Positions 55,562 through 64,000 of a DNA stretch of 64,000 nucleotides are shown here, one piece after another (position 1 is the stretch's first letter; the number at the start of each line of letters is the position of its first letter). Origin of the DNA: Coccinella septempunctata (lineage: Eukaryota > Arthropoda > Insecta > Coleoptera > Coccinellidae); the NCBI RefSeq assembly GCF_907165205.1, contig NC_058193.1:39592521-39656520 (forward strand). The letters are read 5' to 3'. Under the pieces are notes generated by a model. The model searched no databases. It saw only the letters and a list, made by a program, of their open reading frames with translations, and was not told the DNA's origin. The translations under genes and the position numbers were made by a program.

Positions 55562-58500
55562 ATTGTTAATTTTGCATTCTCCATTATCTGCAATGCCTGA
55601 AATTGGATGCTGAGAAATCTTATCCAAGTTAAACTGGAAATTAAAAAGGATATTTTAAATAAAGTTTGCGTACCTTCATATATATATTAACTTACTAGGT
55701 AAAAAAAGTATCCTCTGGAGGAAATAGATATTAGATATGTTTGTGCATATCATTTCATTCTAGGTTATATAACTGGGTTAGTTAATTGACCTATTCATCG
55801 TAATTAATTTTAATTGAAATGTGCCATAACCTTACTTATGTAGAAGACAAGATACCAATGTCCTTAAACTTCGACTAAACGTTCATTTCATCAAGGAAAA
55901 TGGTGGAATCTGACACCTTAACAAGACGGTCTATCCAAATTATGATAACTTAACTGAGCGCCTTTCATTATCACTCAATGAGTCAGAAAATTTGGCAAAA
56001 ATCTGTTCCCAATCGACCACCGATACAAGGAGCGATGTCCTAGCTACATACAGACCCCCAACTCCATAAATCCGATCTCTCCCTGTCCTTCGATAGCGAG
56101 GCGAACTCCCCGAAGAAGCAGTTGACAACTTTAGCAAACTTTTTTGTTGGCCAATCAAATGCCATTCTGTCTACACTTTGTTCGAGAACGATTCCTGGGG
56201 TGGTAGAAAATTACGGAATCAATTTATTCAGTCCTTTTCTTTCTTCTCCAGTTAAATGGAACAAATTGCTCCGGTTTCGTCCGCTCCAGTTGTACGCCGG
56301 GGGATTCTATACAGAGGGATCCTTTTGGGCGTCTATCTATCTATTCGGAATATCGTAATTTGGCAAAGTTGCCAAGATTCGCCTTTAGACGTGTTGAGTA
56401 TTTCAGGCGCTTTCAGGAGTGAAACTTAGTATTTGTCGGCAATTAGAGGATGTATAGGGTGACTTTTGTTTGAAGGTCCAGATCAAATAAATCACTTACC
56501 ATAAGAAACACAATGTACACATTTATTTCTATTATTTCAACCCTTGAAATGGAGTATAAAGAATATTAATCAAGGGAATTCGGGAAAATTATGAAATTCA
56601 TACAGATTTTCAAGTATCTTGAAGAGCAAAATTTCAGACTGCCCACTGGAAAATATCCTGTTGAAAAAAGTTTTGTTGAGTATGCGAAAATATCCTATCC
56701 TAAATACATCATTAGCAATATCGAAATGATGATTGCAAAATATTTCATGGATATAAAGCTCTAGCACTCCACTTAAATTAGTATTTGAAAAAGAAATTTT
56801 GAAATATCGAAAAGCATTCTTCAAATTCAAGAAGAGCAGATACTTCTTTTTGCAATTTTAGCAACATATAAACGGCACAAGAAAAAATATTCATATTTTC
56901 GTTGGAATAGCTTTACAGTTTTCAGAAACAGTGCCATCTGTTCGATAATGGTTGAACCCGCAATGTATTCAGAAGATTTCTACTCAACTACGAACAGGTT
57001 TCTACTCGAACACAAACTTACAGAACCCTGTTTAAGAATGAGTGATTCTGCTTTCCATTTTTGATCATAGAGGACGCTACATTATAAGAAACGTCGATAG
57101 AGAACATCAAGAAGACAATAAATTTGAAATTCGATCAATTCACTGCGAAAATTTGATACTCGAAAGCAGGAGACATCATTATTCACGAAATAAAATGTAA
57201 ATCAGTAACAAACGGAGAATTTCAACGATTTGGTTGCTGTTTAGGTGAAATATTGCAAAAATTTGGCGACTTTCCTGGAATCAGAATCAGAAACTTTCTG
57301 ATGAAGAGTGTCAGTGAAATCCTGTCGAATTTGGACTGATTTTTGGGAACCATGCAGACATCTAGAAGCATTCGCAAGGTTAGGACACTCCGTATTCTTC
57401 TGATTTACCAAATATCCCACCCTCCAGTCGTTTTTAGTGGATACAGGAGGATCTTGGAAATGTTGCCACAGGCTCAGTGAGTTGCGAATGGAATGGCGCA
57501 ATTCAATTTCAAGAACTCTGAACATTCTTCGTTTGTTTTGACTGCAGGAAGTGCCTCTACTAACCCTAATCTATCTCTACATTAAAGAAGATAAATAAAG
57601 ATTGTCAAACTGTTTTAATCTAGGCTTGTCGTCCATCATCTTCAAACTCAAACACGTCGACAATCGATTTGGTACGACACACGAAAATAATAACCGTTCT
57701 GGGACAGACCTCCCAAATTTCCATCAGACAGTCCACGTCCAAAACGAAATAAAAAAAAAACGATCCTCTTGTAAACTGGAAACAGACCAGAGATTCCGCC
57801 ACGACACAGCACATGTTAATTATCTCTCGGAAAGCGCATAACAAATGATCGTACAATCCCGGCTAGTTAATTTAATTAGTAATTTAACAAGCTCTCCCGG
57901 CAAACAGTTAATAAATTATATCTAAAATTAAGTACTTCACATTTTGCTAATTCTGAACGGACAGGTGTGTGTGTGTGTGTGGATGGTGATGACTCCCCGG
58001 TCAAGAATGGATCAGATACAACCTTAACAACCTATCCTATTTAGATGACGACTCACTTGATATTTTAATTTAGACGCGGATCTATCGCGTGCGTGTCGGA
58101 CGATTTTGACGATCCGAAAATAACTTCGCGAGGGATGCCCAAAGTCGAGATGACGCTACCTTCAATATACGAAGAACTAGAGCTCAGAAATTCATACGAT
58201 CTCAGCGGTTCATGCAGCAATCCATCATTTATTCCCGACCTTAGTATTTATGCTAGAAAAATAACGAATTTTCATCGAAATCCGGGAAAAAAATAGGCCC
58301 TTCTTATGAATTCATGCCTATACTCCATTCACTTTTATTTTAGCAGTCGGTGGGCCGTGGAAATTTGACACATTTCACTCTGTATAGTACGAAAATGTGT
58401 TGTTATGACGCTTGTCAAAACATTTTTGGATTTTAAATCAACGCTTTGTTGCCCTTTCTACGTAAAAGTTTCTGTTATTACGTATTTTATCACAATGTCG

Positions 58501-61500
58501 AATCTCTTCGGAAAATATGTGACGAACATAATCGAAGTTCACGAACTGATTGAAGGCATACCAAATCCAGATATTTGCATGTAAAATAAAAGAGATCAGT
58601 ATAATATCATAATATGCACTAGCTTGAGGAGAGTTAATATCCGTTATCTTCTTTGGCTAAAGTTTGAATACGTTACATCAGTTGTAGATTTCAAAAATAT
58701 TAACCCGAAGATGGAATGCATATGATACAGTGGTTGGGAATGGGTATCTCCCGAAGGAATTAACAGATAATTACAAGAATGTTAAATTCTTCAACAAAAA
58801 TCATTTTGCTTCAATATAAGTAAAAGGAATTAAAGGAAGTTTCAAATCAAGATGAACTTCACCTTGGAACAAAAATTTCACATGAATAAACAATCAACAG
58901 GACAACTGGCGCGTATTTGTGGCTGTTCATCTTAATGCATTGATATAATATAATAATAATAATTAGGTATTTATTGGTACCTCAAGACATTTACAAGTCA
59001 AATGAACAATAGAAAAATCAATTTTCGGGAACTCATTCTACGATGACATTCATCGAAAATTCTGTAGCAAACTTTTCGCATTAATTCACTCAAACATAAA
59101 CTTCTCAAATGCCACCACTTTTTTGGGTCTCTCAATAGAAGGAAATTCTTTGATATCCTCTTCATTCACAATCTTTCTGATTGTGGATATATTCAGCTGA
59201 AATATAAGTCGTTTAGATTCAGATGAAACATTATATAAATTCTTTTCCATTGAATATGTTCGCTATCGTCTGACGTATTGTGGATTTTAGAATATCAGGC
59301 TATAACTATTTGAATGAGCGGACCTGAATTCTAAATAGCACTTTCTGAAACCCTGTCTCTTTTTTCAATCACTTTCGGCATTTTCCTAATAGAAATTGAT
59401 ATTAGTTGTGGCAACGGCGTTATGACATTAACGACATTTCATGAGTGCCAACCTTACTCCGTTCTAGTTACAAAACCTTGAGAAAATTATTTCATGGCCA
59501 ACCGAATGCTAAAATAAATGTGAATGCAGTAGGTATAGTTCGTTGAATATTGTCGATTTTCTCCATCTCTAAGATTTCGATGAAAATTGGGTACATTTAC
59601 ACTAATCAACAATTGATAGGGATCATGATCATATACAGAAAGCCATTTCTTTCGACATATAAATGAAAAGAAAACCCTTGAGCAACATCTGACCTAAAAT
59701 AATCCTTGCCAGATCACGAGATAGACAGTTTCAAAGGTCTGAATTGAATGGGACCGCGTTATTCCGTTTTGTCCTCCGAGATTTCTCAGAAATGATAATA
59801 CGCATTAGGTATGCTCGGTTGAAACATATTTATGTATCCAGAGAGTAACGACCATGTATACTTGTTGCCACCCAGTTCATTATGTAACTTTCTGGTCCTC
59901 ATAAACAATGGACCCATTATTCGAATTGCTCAGGTGACAACGCATTTTTCAGTGCCAATGAAGTATGGCTACAACGGATCAGCTATAAATCAACTGAGTT
60001 AGCAGGGTGGTGGGGGACGGTACTCAGCTTTGCCAAACACACATAGCTATATCGGTTGGTCAGGGATGTCCAAACGGAAAAACGAGAGATTTAAAAATGA
60101 ATTATTGTGCCTCTAAAACAAGAAAAGGTTAAAGCTTCACATACAGCTTGACAGCTGTTTTTTCAAAGGAAATCATAAAGAGGAAAGGTAGAATTGTTTC
60201 TTATCGGCGAAAATCTGAGAATCCTTCCAATTCCTCGAGAGACATTAAACAAAACGTAGATAGTACAATCTCTATTTCCTGCTCAAGTTTTTATCCCTGC
60301 CACTCATTGAAGAAAGAACACAAAGCCTTATTTTGAATCGGTAATTAAAGATCACTTCCATACTGCTTTATCACGTTAAAACCATTAACGCTCTCATATT
60401 TTGTGCCATTGTTGTGGCTCATAACAATCCAGTCTTTCAATACTACACTAATTTCTAGACGACGCACTGGCCAGCCACCCATATAAGTATAAAATTATAT
60501 CATTATCATTTCCCGTTGGATATAAATGTTCTTTTCCTATATCGGCGCTTTGAATGATGGCCATAAGGTTACAGCTTGTTGTTCGTAGGAAAATTATAAT
60601 TACAAACATTATGTTCAATTTGCTTTCACATCTCACACACGACGATGGCTATGATACATCTCGGTATAATAATATTGGAGGATTCGACAGGCCTAAATCT
60701 AGGATGTTGGTCCAATCTGACTGGAGCTAAGGACGTTTTTTGTGGTGAGTTTTTTACCGAATGAGAGGAAACCAACTTTTTTCGGACGATCTCTCATTGA
60801 CTAGCAGAGTCTTAACTGAAAACTACAAATATCGAAATTATGGCTTAATTTGTCCATACCCCAAACTGATAGCGTATCAACCCTATTCGAATACGTTCTT
60901 GCTGTACGAGGATGACTATTTGATTAACTTATAGGTCCAAAACGGAAGGGGATCCAAATATGGCCCATAACAGCAATATTAAATGTTCAATTCATGGCGA
61001 TATAATAGATTGGAAACTGTTATATAATTATCGTCATTTGTATAGTTGCCCAATGTCGGCGGGCCATAGAGCTGGGAGGGAGAATGGGCTTCCTGCTACC
61101 CCCGGGATAATGATATCCCGGGCGAGAACATTTGCACCGCTACAGCTTGAGTCCCTTCACTATTCTACGACTGTAATATAAAACTTTTTTGTCGATTATC
61201 TATCTCAAATGGTTAACATAAATTCGAAAGTGAAATTTTAAGTAGGAATTGACGAAATTACACTTGATTTTTGCTCCAGTTTTGTTCGTATTTTGATGAT
61301 TATTCACAAGAAAAAGGCATGGTGATTTGGAGGTTAGGAATTAGGAATTTAGGAACTGAATATTTCGAAAAAGTAAAAAGGAAGTTGCAGTAACTCTTCA
61401 ACCACACATTTCACACAACTCACTGATTCAAATTTTGATTGATTGAAAACAATAATAGAAATCGAACAAAGACAACAACCACGCAATACTTTAGTTATAC

Positions 61501-62258
61501 GTCATCGAAATCGACGGCTCTTTGGATGAACAACGATATTCGAAAGTAAAGACACAATATGCTTATTTTGCAGGAGGAAAACTACCGTAATGATATGGAA
61601 TTAAATCGACACAACTCCGTTTTCATAGACCAAAGGTAGGACCACCCAGATCCGGTATCTATTGCTATAATTCAATTTGGAGCTCCCTTTGTGTGCGGTT
61701 GATTGTGCGATATATACATAATTCACTGTTTGACTTGCACCGTACAGGGTGTTGTGGTTCAAAAATTATAGAATTAAAGGAATGTTCACCAATCAGTGAT
61801 TTTTGTCAGATTTGTTTCATATGGAAAAATATCGAATGAAGAAACAATCTGGGGCAAACCAAAATCATAATAACCACTACTCTTCTCCGATCTAATATGC
61901 CCAAAGCTATGAAGGACTATTAGCGCAAAAAATTAGTCCGCTTATAGCTGAATAATAGGTTTATAGAATACATCTTAGATTGAAGGCAACTGGAAAGTTA
62001 AGTTAATGATTTAATAATATGGATATCGATGTCATAATCGATACGTTAGACTGGACATCCTGTATCTTGTAATACCTCGAAATTAGTCGAAAATATTCGG
62101 CTAAAGTCGAGGGAATAGAAAAGAAAGTGTTTTCCTTTCGACACTCTACGCGATCTGCTTGTTGAACAACTGACAGATCATGTGAAATTTTTTAATTGTC
62201 GATGGGAAATGCAGAGTTGCCCGATGAGAGCGGTTTAAATGGAACAAAACAAGATATA
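55562..62258. other. Long intergenic stretch, no gene supported
   Basis: Small features only: a GT microsatellite (57964-57981), an AAT run (58946-58964), a 9-bp-arm palindrome CCCGGGATA/TATCCCGGG (61101-61122), and a possible worn MITE between ACAGGGTGTTGTGG (61744) and GGACATCCTGTAT (62055). A 29-codon ATG frame at 58495-58584 is unrecognised. On the minus strand around 59110-59390 a decayed protein-like reading (ISTIRKIVNEEDI..., FPSIERPKKVV) may be a relic of a transposase N-terminus, but this is weak. The NK-cluster neighbour ladybird was looked for and not seen. Confidence 0.4.
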
Positions 62259-62950
62259 CATGGTGAGTCTTTGACGCGTACAAATATTTTAACAGTAGAT
62301 TCTTGAGGTCAAAAGAATCACTTGTTTCCTATATCATTTTTTCCGATTCGGCCCTGATTAAAATATGAAGCTATTTTGAGTTTTCATAATGAGATGTGAG
62401 GCCCCTGGGGAAACAGAATTCCCTTCAGAATAATCAGCTAAATCTGTGACACTACACATCTGTGGATCTTTTAAAAAGAGTTGTATTCGGTCAAAGTGCC
62501 CAATTTTTCGAATTTTACAGATATTTTTTATTTTTGAACATCAAATCATTCGAAAACGTCGCATTATGCGAGAAAATATATATTTTTATTTTAGAAAACG
62601 TTCAAATATTCATTAGCTAGCTTCCAAATTAGTTTCAAAAGTTGGGTTCTTTGATGTTTTGGTACTTTTATGGTACGAAATGGTCATAATGAGAAAACTG
62701 GAAGACATGGGTGATATCTTGTGTTCACAAAAGATTCATAAAATGAATGGAAAACTATATTCCGAAATTCATTTCATTCAATAAAACCGTTTGTAAGATA
62801 GAACTAAAAATAATATATTTTTATGGTTTTGCAACAGCCTGTATCTTTTAAACCGAGCCGATTCAGGAAAAATGGTAAGGAACAAAAGTGTTTCTTTCGA
62901 CCCCAAGAGTCTACTGTCAAAATATTTGTACGAGTCAAAGACTCACCCTG
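62259..62950 (+). mobile_element. MITE copy M8, full length, reference copy of the family
   Basis: 692 bp from CATGGTGAGTCTTTGACGCG to ...GTCAAAGACTCACCCTG, with TA at 62257-62258 and 62951-62952. The left and right arms of about 95 bp match as inverted repeats (TACAAATATTTT, CAGTAGA, TTC/GAAAGAAACACTT, CCATTTTTTCC). The interior (GATCTTTTAAAAAGAG, GTTGGGTTCTTTGATG, GAAGACATGGGTGATATC) is shared with copies M1 to M6. No frame is open across copies. Confidence 0.95.
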
Positions 62951-63830
62951 TATGTGAGTTATTGATGAATTCTATCTTGTTTGAACACGAACAAAAACAT
63001 TTATACGGGTGAATCGCAATATTTTCAGGGCTGATAGAAGACCAACAAATAAGAGCCCTTTCTCTAATGATCTTAATGCGATTCAATTCAGAACAATGTT
63101 TCTTTTGGGCAAAAAATGAGGCTGCCTTTCGAAGCTTTCAAAGCTCAGCACCTATGTGAAAAAGTTCTACAATTTGGACCTGGTTTAACACCAAAATGTG
63201 AGCCTTCAAATATTATTTGCCACCATTAATTCTTCATTGAATATCGCCCAAAATCAAATGCTGGAGTGTGATATGAAGCAGAAAGATACGCATCTGAAAA
63301 CAATCGAATATATTCATCCGCAATCATTAATGCTGATCCCATAAATTCCATGTAAACGGTCGTTTCTAAACACCATCTAATCCCCCTTCTAATTTAACGT
63401 CCGACCGCTAACACTAATTCGAAAATTATTTATAAGCTCCATAAAATTAAAAATCCATTGTTTCTCGAAGAAAGCGAACCGGCCGATTTATTAAGCAAAA
63501 ACAAGACTAATAACATTAACGCCGCTATTAAGTCGATTGAATTCGGCTTATATTATATGCTCTCACACGTCGGAAGCTCCACATTGCCCGGTGAAATTAT
63601 GCTAATCGAGACGTATTATGCCGAAAATTTATCGTAATTATATTTGGCAATTTGCTGCTGAATTAACGGTTCCAAACTTTTCTCCTATTTATACGACCCG
63701 CGTTATTCTCGAATTTGTCGGGAGTATCAGGTGGAAAATTCGCTGTTATCGCGAAAAATTTTTGATACAGATTCGAAGAACTTGAAAATTAGGCCACTGT
63801 ACTAATTTTGGAATAAGTATCATGTATGTA
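62951..63830. other. Intergenic; conserved-element-like composition at 63370-63700
   Basis: No gene is recognised. From 63370 to 63700 there are many TAATTA, AATTA and AAATTAT words mixed with GC blocks, a texture often seen in conserved non-coding DNA around homeobox genes. This is an impression and needs comparison between species. Confidence 0.35.
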
Positions 63831-64000
63831 CGAGGATGTATTGATATCTAGTTAGCCTAGACCAGTTCCATGCATAAAAAAAATATTGCGTTACCATAGC
63901 AACGAACAATAACTCATTAGAAGTGTCAGTGTGAAGTTTGAGGTTAAAAAAGTTTATCAGAGTTACGCAATAAATTAAAAAAAAGAAGATGTCCAACGAA
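63831..64000 (+). mobile_element. mariner copy G, cut by window end
   Basis: It starts CGAGGATGTATTGATATC after TA (63829-63830), keeps the whole 5' leader and reaches the transposase start codon at 63989 (ATGTCCAACGAA, with Asn in place of Thr at codon 3). The rest lies outside the window, so its integrity cannot be judged. Confidence 0.95.

Noticed and set aside
58081..58296. Acidic 67-codon frame (DDFDDPKITSRGMPKVEM...)
   Set aside because: It begins with GTG, lacks ATG context and splice sites, and matches no family known to me.
58495..58584. 29-codon ATG frame MSNLFGKYVTNIIEV...
   Set aside because: Too short to support and no neighbouring exon recognised; it may be a relic but cannot be assigned.
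48318..63830. Search for ladybird, the next NK-cluster gene
   Set aside because: No homeobox signature (WFQNRR or equivalent) was found to the right of bagpipe in either strand; the gene, if linked, lies outside the window.

Overview
The window is eukaryotic and almost certainly an insect. It is AT-rich and intron-containing, carries arthropod NK-class homeobox genes with insect-type core promoter signals, has TTAGG-type (insect telomere) tracts, and is crowded with TA-flanked mariner/Tc1-type DNA transposons. A beetle is my best guess, from general impression only; nothing here proves the order.

Only two protein-coding host genes can be supported, and they are neighbours of the conserved NK homeobox cluster. 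tinman (NK4/Nkx2-5 class; two exons, 38991-40100, plus strand, 268 aa) and bagpipe (NK3/Nkx3 class; three exons, 43534-48189, minus strand, 253 aa) face each other tail to tail. Both keep an N-terminal TN (Eh1-like repressor) motif and a homeodomain with Tyr54. In Drosophila they act in sequence: Tinman specifies dorsal mesoderm and heart and activates bagpipe in visceral mesoderm. bagpipe has a 3.6-kb first intron packed with transposon debris. A tRNA-Thr(AGT) gene lies about 4 kb left of tinman on the minus strand.

Left 34 kb (1-34000): no host gene recognised. It holds a 256-bp satellite at the window edge, a 360-bp tandem repeat carrying TTAGG tracts, four mariner copies, an older mariner of another family, copies of a 670-690-bp MITE with TA target duplication, a Penelope-like retroelement in head-to-head inverted arrangement with hammerhead-like cores, a 175-bp satellite, and a cluster of GCGCCATCT motifs at 41-42-bp spacing. 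Middle (34-48 kb): tRNA, a minisatellite framed by inverted repeats, tinman, bagpipe. Right (48-64 kb): three more mariner copies, two full-length MITEs, one MITE stub fused to a mariner, a 210-bp foldback MITE, and otherwise unrecognised intergenic DNA that may include regulatory sequence of the NK genes.

The most notable object is the Penelope-like element at 22402-24425. Two 5'-truncated copies are joined head to head, share 483-bp inverted arms, are bounded by a 13-bp direct repeat, and each carries a hammerhead-type core. All mariner copies are broken, so any mobilisation would need a source element elsewhere in the genome.
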